The position numbers were made by a program, and so were the translations under genes. A model generated the notes under the pieces. That model did no database searches. It was not told the origin of the DNA and saw only the letters and a program-made list of their open reading frames with translations. Below are positions 1 through 7,601 of a DNA stretch of 9,781 nt, piece by piece (positions within the stretch are counted from its first letter, which is position 1; each line of letters starts with the position of its first letter). The stretch lies in assembly GCA_028280675.1 (NCBI GenBank), contig JANQLI010000015.1:1-9781 (forward strand). Direction: 5' to 3'. The stretch is from Alphaproteobacteria bacterium. GTDB taxonomy: Bacteria; Pseudomonadota; Alphaproteobacteria; SMXP01.

Positions 1-426
1 ACGTAAGACAGGGTTCACGGCAGAGCCTTTGATGGCGTCGTAGCGCGCGCGCACCACTTCCTCATCAGCATTCGCAGGTGCTTCCGGATAGTCGGGAACC
101 GCATACCCCTGGCCTTGCAATTCCTTGATTGCCGCGTTGAGTTGAGGGACCGAGGCCGAAATATTCGGCAGCTTGATCACATTGGCTTCGGGTGTTTTGA
201 CCAAATCACCGAGCAGAGCAAGGTCGTCGATGTGTTTTTGCGCGTCTGTCAAACGTTCCGGAAAGGCCGCAAGTATGCGCCCTGCGAGCGAGATGTCCTT
301 GGTCCCCACGTTAATCCCGGCGGCCTGCGCAAAACGCTGAATAATGGGCAAAAGTGAGGCCGAGGCAAGCTCGGGAGCTTCATCGACAATTGTATAGATG
401 ATATCCGGGGTATTCTGTTTGTTCAT
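1..426 (-). CDS. icd: NADP-dependent isocitrate dehydrogenase, monomeric type (N-terminal part, cut by window edge)
   Basis: Cytoplasmic TCA-cycle enzyme that oxidatively decarboxylates isocitrate to 2-oxoglutarate with reduction of NADP+. Only the first 142 codons are inside the window; the monomeric family is about 740 residues, so some 600 residues lie to the left. The visible part carries the monomeric-family N-terminal signatures IIYTIVDEAP (residues 9-18), DISLAGRILAAFPE, KTPEANVIKLPNISASVPQL and, at the edge, RYDAIKGSAVNPVLR. The NISASVPQL and KGSAVNP segments belong to the monomeric family and not to the common dimeric IDH. The chosen ATG (424-426) has AAGG at 431-434 on the coding strand and a second purine-rich GAAGG at 438-442; an in-frame ATG at 457-459 lacks a Shine-Dalgarno sequence and would add 11 residues that do not look conserved. 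It is transcribed in the same direction as recA and alaS, but the plus-strand sulfatase separates it from them. Family identification is firm; the substrate is inferred from the family. Confidence 0.95.
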   Translation of the reverse strand, partial: MNKQNTPDIIYTIVDEAPELASASLLPIIQRFAQAAGINVGTKDISLAGRILAAFPERLTDAQKHIDDLALLGDLVKTPEANVIKLPNISASVPQLNAAIKELQGQGYAVPDYPEAPANADEEVVRARYDAIKGSAVNPVLR

Positions 427-796
427 GGGACCTTGCACCTTCACTATGATTTTCGGCATGCAATAATATACCGAGGAGCCATTGTCCACGATTTGCTGCA
501 ATGGGGTCCTGCCACGGGAGCCGAATGGCCGCATCGTAGAAACGGAGAGCTTCAGCCTGCCACCGCCAGCGCTTTGAGCGAGAATACCAATATCAGCGGC
601 TTCCTAGATGCCGTTGATTAAGAATTTGCAAAAAGCCATGAGCTAAAATTTCTGCAATATGCAATACGAAAACGCTACCTAGGGGAACCTTGGTAGCGTT
701 TTTTTGTATTATTGCTTTTCAAGCATCTTTCTTGAATGCTATTTTGATGCGCGTGGACATCATTACGCAAAACCAAAAACATAACTAGGCAGCACA
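427..796. other. Intergenic region between icd and the sulfatase gene, divergent
   Basis: This 370-base gap lies between two divergently transcribed genes, so it should hold both promoters. Next to icd (430-442, minus strand) are the purine-rich ribosome-binding sequences. Around 671-705 is a plus-strand terminator-like hairpin. A/T-rich DNA follows up to the sulfatase start, with an inverted repeat TTCAAG (718-723) / CTTGAA (731-736). A plus-strand open frame at 433-621 and a shorter one at about 467-565 (ending TGA) resemble no family I recognise and have no convincing start signals, so I do not call a gene. No convincing -35/-10 pair stands out: TATATT/TATTAT-like sequence around 462-470 on the minus strand could serve icd, and TGCTATTTT at 737-745 could be an extended -10 for the sulfatase. 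Both are weak. Confidence 0.6.
671..705 (+). terminator. Rho-independent terminator-like hairpin, plus strand
   Basis: Perfect 9-base stem AACGCTACC (671-679) / GGTAGCGTT (692-700), a 12-base loop, and a run of seven T (699-705) immediately on the plus-strand 3' side. The preceding A's at 669-670 can pair with the first T's to lengthen the stem. On the minus strand the hairpin is followed only by TTCGTATTG, a poor T-tract, so it reads as a plus-strand terminator. There is no recognisable plus-strand gene just before it: icd is on the minus strand, and the sulfatase starts about 92 bases downstream. It may end a small RNA, mark the remnant of a lost gene, or block read-through toward the sulfatase. 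Confidence 0.75.
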
Positions 797-2275
797 ATGG
801 ATTATTTCCGACGTAACATCATGATAAGCCCTTGCCATGCAGTGAAATTATTTCATGCGTGTGTATGTGCACTAACACTCATCTCCTTTAGTTTTACTTT
901 AGTCGCCTGTTCAGAAGACCTTGAAGGTACACAACCAAATATTGTTTTTATTCTTGCGGACGATCTCGGCTGGTCTGATTTACCAATCTATGGAAACCAA
1001 TTTAACGAAGCACCTCACATAACACAGCTTGCGCAAAATGGTATGCTTTTCGACAATGCTTATGCTGCTGCACCAGTTTGCTCACCCACACGCCTGAGTA
1101 TCTTTTCCGGACAATACCCAGTTCAGCAGGGTATGATCGACTTTATCCCTGGTCATTGGCGTCCCTATGAAAAACTGACGCCACCACAGAATAAAGAGCA
1201 TTTTCTTAGTTTGGAGATCGAAACATTTGCGGAGAGATTACAAGATGCAGGCTACACAACCGGTTATTTTGGCAAATGGCATTTGGGAGAGGGTAAATAT
1301 GCCCCACAAAACCATGGATTTAATAAGGTCAACGTAAATCCCGGTGGTCACGCGTTTCGGGATGTCGCCAAATCTAGAGATGCCGATGCCTTTGGAACTG
1401 ATTACAAGAAAGTCGCATCACTAACCAATCGGGCTATAAAATTTATCAGAGAGAACAGAGATAATCGCTTTTTTGTTTTTTTGTCACACTACGCTGTGCA
1501 CATTCCTTTAGAAGCACGCGAGAGACTCGTACAAAAATATAAAAGAAAAAAGAAAGTGGAAGGTTATCCAAGCAATCCAAAATACGCCGCAATGATCGAA
1601 CGCCTTGATTGGAGCGTTGGCAAGGTTGTCTCAACTTTGAAGGAACTCAATTTGGAACAAAATACCATTGTTATTTTTTATTCCGACAATGGTGGCCTTA
1701 TTGAACGTTATGACAAAAGAGACGGAATCATTGTGACAAACAATGCCCCCCTTCGCGCTGAGAAAGGAACAATCTATGAAGGTGGCATTCGGGAACCATT
1801 GATTATCTCGTGGCCTGGAACGATAGCGGAAAACTCAAAATCTCACTCCATCGTCAACAGTATTGATTTTTACCCTACCTTTCTTGAACTTGCTGGTGCT
1901 TCTTTGCGTACCAATCACACTCTTGCCGGGCAGAGCTTGTTACCCGTTCTCACACAGAAAGAAGAATGGCGGGAGAGAGCACTCTATTGGCATTATCCTG
2001 TTTATCATCATGACGTCCCGAAAGCGGCCATTAGAATGGGCAAATATAAGCTTATTGAAAATTATCAGGACAAGACAATTGAGCTATACGATCTAGAGGC
2101 GGATATCGGAGAAACAATTAATATTGCAACTCAGCACCCAGAAATCACCAACTCGCTATTGACCGCACTAAAAACGTGGCAAAATGAAAACGGCGCGCAA
2201 TTGCCAACAGAAAATCCAGATTTTGATCCTGAAAAACGTTTTGAGTGGGGCCTTCATCCTGCAATTAAAAATTAA
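797..2275 (+). CDS. Lipoprotein sulfatase, type I (formylglycine-dependent, S1 family)
   Basis: Predicted to hydrolyse sulfate esters, probably on a glycan, outside the cytoplasm. 492 residues. The N-terminus has a hydrophobic segment (about 20-36) ending in lipobox LVAC with Cys38, which suggests signal peptidase II processing and membrane anchoring in the periplasm or outer membrane. The sulfatase domain begins at PNIVFILADDLGW with metal-ligand Asp55/Asp56. The modification motif CSPTR (Cys95-Arg99) is a perfect CxPxR site for conversion of Cys95 to formylglycine. GYFGKWHLG follows (Lys160, His162), then HYAVHIPL (His231, His235), SDNGG (Asp297, Asn298) and Lys323, so the catalytic set looks complete. 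No maturase is in the window. The start at 797 has only a weak Shine-Dalgarno; the in-frame ATG at 821 is an alternative that keeps the signal peptide. It is convergent with the channel gene, with a 39-base gap. It is more A+T-rich than the flanking genes (21 G+C of 60 at 1501-1560, against 41 of 60 in recA at 7021-7080), which suggests horizontal acquisition. The substrate cannot be told. Confidence 0.93.
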   Translation: MDYFRRNIMISPCHAVKLFHACVCALTLISFSFTLVACSEDLEGTQPNIVFILADDLGWSDLPIYGNQFNEAPHITQLAQNGMLFDNAYAAAPVCSPTRLSIFSGQYPVQQGMIDFIPGHWRPYEKLTPPQNKEHFLSLEIETFAERLQDAGYTTGYFGKWHLGEGKYAPQNHGFNKVNVNPGGHAFRDVAKSRDADAFGTDYKKVASLTNRAIKFIRENRDNRFFVFLSHYAVHIPLEARERLVQKYKRKKKVEGYPSNPKYAAMIERLDWSVGKVVSTLKELNLEQNTIVIFYSDNGGLIERYDKRDGIIVTNNAPLRAEKGTIYEGGIREPLIISWPGTIAENSKSHSIVNSIDFYPTFLELAGASLRTNHTLAGQSLLPVLTQKEEWRERALYWHYPVYHHDVPKAAIRMGKYKLIENYQDKTIELYDLEADIGETINIATQHPEITNSLLTALKTWQNENGAQLPTENPDFDPEKRFEWGLHPAIKN

Positions 2276-2314
2276 CCTGGTATTTTCGCTCGCTGGAGAA
2301 TATATCACCACACG

Positions 2315-3538
2315 TTAAAAACTCTGAGGAGGCTCTTCAACATCTTGATCCGCATGGCCCCAGCCGTCTTTGATGCGGCTTTCAGCAATTTGGGCAAGAT
2401 GCTGACGCAATGCCGGATCGCGCTCTAAGAGACCATGAAAATCGTCTGATTCAAGACATAAGAGATGGGTTTTGCGCAACGCCTGCACTGCAATCGGGCT
2501 AGCGCGGTGATTCAACAAAGCGACAGCGCCAAAAAAATCCCCTTCTCCCAAAATCACATCGCGATCTCTCAGACGAATATTCACTTCACCGCTGGTGATA
2601 AAATACATCGCTTTGGTTGGATCACCGCGGCGGAGTATGATCTCTCCCGCATCGGCAACACGTGCCCGCAACAATGTCATCACTTCCGCAACCGACACCG
2701 CATCTAATTTTGCAAATAGCGGCACGCGGGCGACAACACCCCAGGTCACAACAAATTCCCGGCGATGTATTTCTTGGCTCCAGCCCGTTGCAATAATACC
2801 GATGGGAAGCGCAAAAACAGCAAGCCCCATAATCATCACGAGACCGCCGACAAAGCGGCCCAAGGGGGTGATCGGCACCACATCGCCATATCCCACTGTC
2901 GTCAGCGTCGCCAGTCCCCACCACATCGCCTGCGGCACAGATCCGAACGCATCAGGTTGCGCCTCGCGTTCAATAAAATACATCACGCTGGAGACCAGCA
3001 TCAACAGGCCAAGCATAATAATGATTGCGCCAATGAGTGCGCGCCGCTCCGCTTTGAAGGTTCCGCCCAAAGACGCCAAAGCTGGTGAGTAACGCGCAAG
3101 TTTCAAAAACCGGATCAGCCGGAAGACGCGCAACACCCTCAGATCAATCGCGATAAACAGTGCAAGGTAAAACGGCAGGATCGCTAAAAGATCAATGATC
3201 ATATAGGGCGAGACAAGGAATTTGCGCCGCGCCCGCAGTGGCGGCTGGCCTCGATAGGGCGGGTGTTCGACGCAGACCCAAACACGCGCAACATATTCGA
3301 CCGTGAAAATCAGCACAGAAATGACATTGAAAAGTTCGAGCGCGGTACCATGGGAGGCATAAACGGAAGGCACGGTCTCAAGAGCGAAAGCCACCACGTT
3401 CGCAATAATGAGGCCCACCATCACACTATCGAAGATGAGGCTTGGGATGTCGCTGGTTTTACCAGCTTCCAAAATAATATAGAGACGCTCGCGAAGAGAG
3501 ACGTTGCCATCCTCACTTTTATGATCGGTGTTGGCCAC
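2315..3538 (-). CDS. Six-transmembrane voltage-gated-type K+ channel with cyclic-nucleotide-binding-like domain
   Basis: Inner-membrane potassium-selective ion channel, 407 residues. Membrane segments appear at about 34-53 (S1), 67-89 (S2), 112-131 (S3), a voltage-sensor-like S4 at 133-149, 165-188 (S5) and 226-250 (S6). S4 has a basic residue at every third position: Arg134, Arg137, Arg140, Arg143, Lys146, Arg149. The pore loop has the K+ selectivity filter TTVGYGD (213-219). A C-terminal domain at about 270-375 has the cNMP-binding fold pattern (GEIILRRGDPTKAMYFITSGEV, then GEGDFFGAVALL), giving the same overall plan as bacterial channels such as MloK1. In the phosphate-binding cassette the usual FGE is FGA (Ala338), and the usual phosphate-contacting Arg aligns with Ser347, so cyclic-nucleotide binding is doubtful. 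The start is GTG (3536-3538), with a strong AAGGAGG 5-6 bases upstream. It begins 13 bases after the alaS stop on the same strand, so co-transcription with alaS is likely. Confidence 0.92.
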   Translation of the reverse strand: MANTDHKSEDGNVSLRERLYIILEAGKTSDIPSLIFDSVMVGLIIANVVAFALETVPSVYASHGTALELFNVISVLIFTVEYVARVWVCVEHPPYRGQPPLRARRKFLVSPYMIIDLLAILPFYLALFIAIDLRVLRVFRLIRFLKLARYSPALASLGGTFKAERRALIGAIIIMLGLLMLVSSVMYFIEREAQPDAFGSVPQAMWWGLATLTTVGYGDVVPITPLGRFVGGLVMIMGLAVFALPIGIIATGWSQEIHRREFVVTWGVVARVPLFAKLDAVSVAEVMTLLRARVADAGEIILRRGDPTKAMYFITSGEVNIRLRDRDVILGEGDFFGAVALLNHRASPIAVQALRKTHLLCLESDDFHGLLERDPALRQHLAQIAESRIKDGWGHADQDVEEPPQSF

Positions 3539-3551
3539 GCGCCCTCCTTGT

Positions 3552-6230
3552 TTAAGAGATGGCCTCTTTCACAAAGTTCACCATGGCGTCAACAGCGTCT
3601 TGCGCCTTCGCGCCATCCGGACCACCGGCTTGCGCCATATCGGGTCGCCCGCCGCCGCCTTTGCCGCCGACAAGAGCGGACCCTGCTCTGACAAGATCCA
3701 CAGCGCTAATCCGATCCGTGAGATCTTCCGTGACGCCTGTCGCCACAGCCGCTTTTCCATCATTCACAGCAACGAAGGCCACGACACCAGATCCAAGTGT
3801 TTTTTTGCTGTCATCAATAATGCCACGCAAGTCTTTAGCGGAGACACCATCAAGAACGCGCGCCATGACTTTGATGCCGTTTATTTTCGTGACTGTCTCA
3901 TGAGACGATGCATGACCAGCGCCGCCGCCCATGGCAATAGTTTTTTTCAATTCAGCAACTTCGCGTTCCAATCTTTTGCGGTCTTCAGCCAAAGCCGCGA
4001 CGCGCTCACCTAATTGCGCAGGTGGCACTTTCAATAGAGCAGCCGCGTTTTGCAATTGGTGCATTTGATCGTCGAGATACAAACGCGCCGCTTCCCCCGT
4101 CAGCGCTTCAATCCGGCGAACACCCGAGGCCACGGCGCTTTCGCTGACCACTTTGACTAAGGCAATGTCGCCGAGGCGTGACACATGCGTTCCGCCGCAG
4201 AGCTCAACGGAATAGGGTGACTGCGCAGGCGCGGCAGCGTCAATTGCATGCCCCATTGTGAGCACACGCACTTCGTCACCATATTTTTCACCAAAAAGCG
4301 CCATCGCCCCAGCTTCAATCGCATCATCCGGCGTCATGACCCGAGTCGCAACATCGGTATTCTGGCGGATGATAGCGTTCACTTCCGCTTCGACCTGCTC
4401 AATTTCATCTGGCGTCAAGGCTTTGGGATGCGCAAAGTCAAACCGCAAGCGCTCCGGCCCCACAGACGAGCCTTTCTGCGTGACATGATCCCCGAGAACA
4501 TTGCGGAGCGCGGCATGCAAGAGATGGGTTGCCGAATGGTTCGCACGCGTTAAATGACGGCGGTTTCCATCCACAGACATTTCGACCACATCCCCTGTCG
4601 AGAGCGCGCCTTTTTGCAGCGCGCCAACATGGACATGAAGATCGCCTAATTTCTTTTGCGTATCTTTCACAATAAACGCCGCGCCATCAGGTGTATAAAG
4701 GAGACCGATATCGCTAATCTGACCACCGGATTCTGCATAAAATGGTGTTTGGTTCGTGAGCACCTGCGCCTCATCACCAACAGACAGGCTGTCTACGACG
4801 ATTCCGTCTTTGACAAGTCCTAAAATTTGCCCCTCGCCGTGATCAGCGTCATATCCCAAAAATTCTGTGGCACCGTGTGCATCACGAAAATCGAACCATA
4901 CTTCTTCGGTTGCCGTTTCACCGGACCCTTTCCATGCTTCACGGGCCTTGGCGCGCTGTTCCGCCATGGCGGCATCAAAACCCTCTTCATCCACATCAAT
5001 ATTCTGTGTACGGAGTGCATCTTGCGTCAGGTCTAGTGGAAAACCATACGTGTCATAAAGTTTAAAGGCCACATCGCCTGGCAATGCCTGACCCTCATTG
5101 AGTTCTCCTACAGCATCTTCAAGCAAAGTCAAACCCCGGCCAAGCATTTGCCGGAATTTTTCCTCTTCCAATTTCAACGTTTCCTTGATCAGCGATTCCG
5201 CACGGGTGAGATCTGGATAAGCCGCGCCCATTTCTGAAATAAGGGCTGGCAGCAAACGCCACATATGCGGTTCTTTCGCACCTAGCATATGGGCATGGCG
5301 CATGCCGCGCCGCATAATCCGGCGCAACACATAGCCACGTCCTTCATTTGACGGCAGGACGCCATCGGCAATCAGGAATGCACTCGCGCGCAAATGGTCG
5401 GCAATCACTCGATGGCTGACCGCATGTTCCCCATCGGGCGCCACACCTGCTGTTTCAGCGGAGACGCGGATCAAATGCTGAAACAAATCGGTTTCGTAAT
5501 TATCATGCGTGCCTTGCAACACAGCCGCAATGCGCTCAAGTCCCATACCGGTATCAATCGACGGCTTTGGCAAGGTTTGACGGTTATCTGCGGTTACTTG
5601 GTCATATTGCATAAAGACCAAATTCCAAATTTCGATAAAGCGGTCGCCGTCTTCATCGGGACTGCCCGGAGGGCCGCCAGGAATATGGTCACCATGGTCA
5701 TAAAAGATTTCCGAACACGGACCGCACGGTCCCGTGTCGCCCATAGCCCAGAAATTATCCGATGTGGGTATGCGGATGATTTTACTTTCCGGAAGACCAG
5801 CGATTTTACGCCAAAGATCAAAAGCTTCATCATCTTCTGAAAAGACGGTAACCAGCAAACGTTCCTCTGGCAGTTCGAAGACCTTCGTCACCAAGTCCCA
5901 AGCATGCGTGATCGCAAGCTCTTTGAAGTAATCGCCAAAGGAAAAGTTCCCCAACATTTCAAAGAAGGTGTGATGGCGTGCGGTGTATCCAACATTATCG
6001 AGGTCATTATGTTTGCCGCCGGCACGCACGCATTTTTGCGACGAGGCTGCACGCACGTAATCGCGGGATTCAACACCGGTAAACACATTCTTAAAAGGCA
6101 CCATGCCTGCATTGGTAAACAGCAATGTGGGATCGTTATGAGGCACAAGCGGGCTGGACGGCACAACCGCATGATCGCGCTCCCGAAAGAACTCCAAAAA
6201 TGTGGCCCGCACCTCATTCAAACTGGTCAT
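3552..6230 (-). CDS. alaS: Alanine--tRNA ligase (alanyl-tRNA synthetase)
   Basis: Cytoplasmic enzyme that charges tRNA-Ala with alanine using ATP and hydrolyses mischarged Ser- and Gly-tRNA-Ala. 892 residues, close to the family's usual length of about 875. The class II catalytic domain fills roughly the first 240 residues, with TNAGMVPFK (39-47), the motif 2 region TARHHTFFEMLGNFSFGDYFK (83-103) and the motif 3-like DTGMGLERI (226-234). The tRNA-recognition region follows. The editing domain has the zinc ligands HSATH (His565, His569) and CGGTH (Cys678, His682). A charged coiled segment at about 735-766 leads to the C-Ala domain, ending with the glycine-rich GGKGGGGRPDMAQAGG (855-870). The ATG start at 6228-6230 has AGGTGA six bases upstream. 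The gene lies 178 bases after recA beyond a terminator-like hairpin, so it probably has its own promoter; TATACT at 6264-6269 is a possible -10 without a good -35. The K+ channel gene follows after 13 bases. Confidence 0.98.
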   Translation of the reverse strand: MTSLNEVRATFLEFFRERDHAVVPSSPLVPHNDPTLLFTNAGMVPFKNVFTGVESRDYVRAASSQKCVRAGGKHNDLDNVGYTARHHTFFEMLGNFSFGDYFKELAITHAWDLVTKVFELPEERLLVTVFSEDDEAFDLWRKIAGLPESKIIRIPTSDNFWAMGDTGPCGPCSEIFYDHGDHIPGGPPGSPDEDGDRFIEIWNLVFMQYDQVTADNRQTLPKPSIDTGMGLERIAAVLQGTHDNYETDLFQHLIRVSAETAGVAPDGEHAVSHRVIADHLRASAFLIADGVLPSNEGRGYVLRRIMRRGMRHAHMLGAKEPHMWRLLPALISEMGAAYPDLTRAESLIKETLKLEEEKFRQMLGRGLTLLEDAVGELNEGQALPGDVAFKLYDTYGFPLDLTQDALRTQNIDVDEEGFDAAMAEQRAKAREAWKGSGETATEEVWFDFRDAHGATEFLGYDADHGEGQILGLVKDGIVVDSLSVGDEAQVLTNQTPFYAESGGQISDIGLLYTPDGAAFIVKDTQKKLGDLHVHVGALQKGALSTGDVVEMSVDGNRRHLTRANHSATHLLHAALRNVLGDHVTQKGSSVGPERLRFDFAHPKALTPDEIEQVEAEVNAIIRQNTDVATRVMTPDDAIEAGAMALFGEKYGDEVRVLTMGHAIDAAAPAQSPYSVELCGGTHVSRLGDIALVKVVSESAVASGVRRIEALTGEAARLYLDDQMHQLQNAAALLKVPPAQLGERVAALAEDRKRLEREVAELKKTIAMGGGAGHASSHETVTKINGIKVMARVLDGVSAKDLRGIIDDSKKTLGSGVVAFVAVNDGKAAVATGVTEDLTDRISAVDLVRAGSALVGGKGGGGRPDMAQAGGPDGAKAQDAVDAMVNFVKEAIS

Positions 6231-6340
6231 AGATTGTCACCTGCAACTGCCCGCGATTCGTCAAGTATAGTGTCATATCGACTAAGCGTGTGCTTTTACC
6301 CTTGGATTGCAGCGGCGTCTAGGTTTTCCGCGCATCATGC

Positions 6341-6373
6341 GAAAACGCGGCGCTTGATGACAAACGCCGCGTT
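6341..6373 (-). terminator. Terminator-like hairpin downstream of recA
   Basis: Perfect 9-base G+C-rich stem AACGCGGCG (6344-6352) / CGCCGCGTT (6365-6373) with a 12-base loop. On the minus strand, the direction of recA, it is followed by TTTTC, a short T-tract. It sits 36 bases after the recA stop codon, in the gap before alaS. The T-run is short, so termination may be partial and some read-through into alaS is possible. No T-run follows on the plus strand. Confidence 0.65.
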
Positions 6374-6408
6374 CACGGAATGAAAAAACAGAAAGGGTTT
6401 AACCGGTG

Positions 6409-7500
6409 TTAACTGGCGGCTTCGACCTCAGGGCCATCTTCATCACCCGCCTCTTCCGGTGTTGTGAGCATGTCATCGGCAATCAAGCCAGCATCACGGC
6501 GAATAGCAGTTTCAATAGCTTGAGCCATATCGGGGTTTTCAGCAAGGAAGGTTTTGGCGTTTTCCCGGCCCTGACCAATGCGCTGGCTATCATAAGAATA
6601 CCACGAGCCGGATTTTTCCACGACGCCCACTTTGACGCCAAGGTCGAGAATTTCCCCGGTTTTGGAGATGCCTTCGCCATACATAATGTCGAATTCGACT
6701 TGACGGAAAGGCGGCGCCACCTTGTTTTTAACGACTTTGACGCGGGTTTGGTTCCCGACAATATCATCGCGGTTTTTAATAGCCCCAATGCGGCGAATAT
6801 CAAGACGAACAGAAGAATAGAATTTGAGCGCATTGCCACCAGTGGTGGTTTCCGGACTGCCGAACATGACGCCAATTTTCATGCGGATCTGGTTGATGAA
6901 AATGACCATGCAATTGGATTTGGCAATGGAGGCGGTGAGTTTGCGCAAGGCCTGGCTCATCAACCGGGCTTGCAGGCCTGGGAGGCTATCGCCCATCTCG
7001 CCTTCAAGTTCGGCCCGTGGGGTGAGCGCCGCCACCGAGTCGATGACCAGCACATCCACCGCACCGGAGCGCACCAAGGTATCGGCAATTTCTAGCGCCT
7101 GCTCGCCAGTATCCGGCTGGGAAATCAAGAGTTCATCCAGATCCACACCCAATTTCGCGGCATAGGCGGGATCAAGGGCATGCTCAGCATCAATAAAGGC
7201 GCCGACACCGCCCACGGCCTGAGCCTCAGCCAGAACATGCAACGTCAGCGTGGTTTTGCCGGACGATTCGGGGCCATAGACCTCAACCACCCGGCCCTTT
7301 GGCAACCCGCCAATACCTAGGGCAATATCAAGCCCGAGAGAGCCGGTAGAAACCGCCTCAATTTCCACCACATCGCGCTGGCCCAGCTTCATCACCGAGC
7401 CCTTGCCAAAGGCCCGATCGATTTGGCTTAACGCCGCATCCAACGCTTTCTTTTTATCCATGTCACTCGACTCTTTCAGGTTCACAACATTGCCTGCCAT
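6409..7500 (-). CDS. recA: Recombinase RecA
   Basis: ATP-dependent DNA strand-exchange protein that forms filaments on single-stranded DNA, drives homologous recombination and triggers LexA self-cleavage in the SOS response. 363 residues, normal for alphaproteobacterial RecA. The N-terminal oligomerisation part is KALDAALSQIDRAFGKGSVMKLG (18-40). Walker A is GPESSGKT (76-83), the catalytic Glu106 sits in DAEHALDP, and Walker B is VLVIDS (150-155). Loop L1 is around EGEMGD (166-171), and DNA-binding loop L2 runs from NQIRMKIGVMFG to ETTTGGN (203-223). The C-terminal tail is acidic (about 348-360), as usual for regulation of DNA access. The ATG at 7498-7500 has AAGGGG about nine bases upstream; an internal ATG (Met14, 7459-7461) is possible but would remove the usual variable N-terminal extension. 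An SOS box lies about 120 bases upstream. alaS follows on the same strand, an arrangement common in alphaproteobacteria. Confidence 0.99.
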   Translation of the reverse strand: MAGNVVNLKESSDMDKKKALDAALSQIDRAFGKGSVMKLGQRDVVEIEAVSTGSLGLDIALGIGGLPKGRVVEVYGPESSGKTTLTLHVLAEAQAVGGVGAFIDAEHALDPAYAAKLGVDLDELLISQPDTGEQALEIADTLVRSGAVDVLVIDSVAALTPRAELEGEMGDSLPGLQARLMSQALRKLTASIAKSNCMVIFINQIRMKIGVMFGSPETTTGGNALKFYSSVRLDIRRIGAIKNRDDIVGNQTRVKVVKNKVAPPFRQVEFDIMYGEGISKTGEILDLGVKVGVVEKSGSWYSYDSQRIGQGRENAKTFLAENPDMAQAIETAIRRDAGLIADDMLTTPEEAGDEDGPEVEAAS

Positions 7501-7601
7501 TTGCTTATCCCCTTATGTCAGTTCGCTCAAATCGTTGCAATTGCGGTTAATGTACCTGTTTTGTTCCTAATAGCAAGAAGAAAGTTAAGTCTTTGGCAAA
7601 A

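Noticed and set aside
433..621. Plus-strand open frame of 62 codons opposite the icd leader
   Set aside because: It starts at TTG without a ribosome binding site and resembles no family I know; kept only as a possible remnant in the orphan-terminator finding.
2281..2302. Weak hairpin TATTTTC / GAGAATA between the convergent sulfatase and channel genes, a possible shared terminator
   Set aside because: It is A/T-rich, needs a G-U pair, and has no T-run directly after it on the plus strand; the support is too weak to call.
2595..3092. Long plus-strand open frame of 165 codons over the channel gene
   Set aside because: It lies fully opposite the well-supported channel gene and its translation has no recognisable domain; it is a shadow frame.
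5394..5840. Plus-strand open frame of 148 codons over alaS
   Set aside because: It is antisense to the conserved AlaRS catalytic core, so it is a by-product of that gene's codon pattern.
6231..6300. TTGACG in the alaS leader on the minus strand as a -35 element
   Set aside because: No acceptable -10 sequence lies 16-18 bases downstream; TATACT upstream is a possible -10 but has no good -35.
6406..7095. Plus-strand open frame of 229 codons over recA
   Set aside because: It overlaps recA almost base for base on the opposite strand and has no independent start signal or family match.
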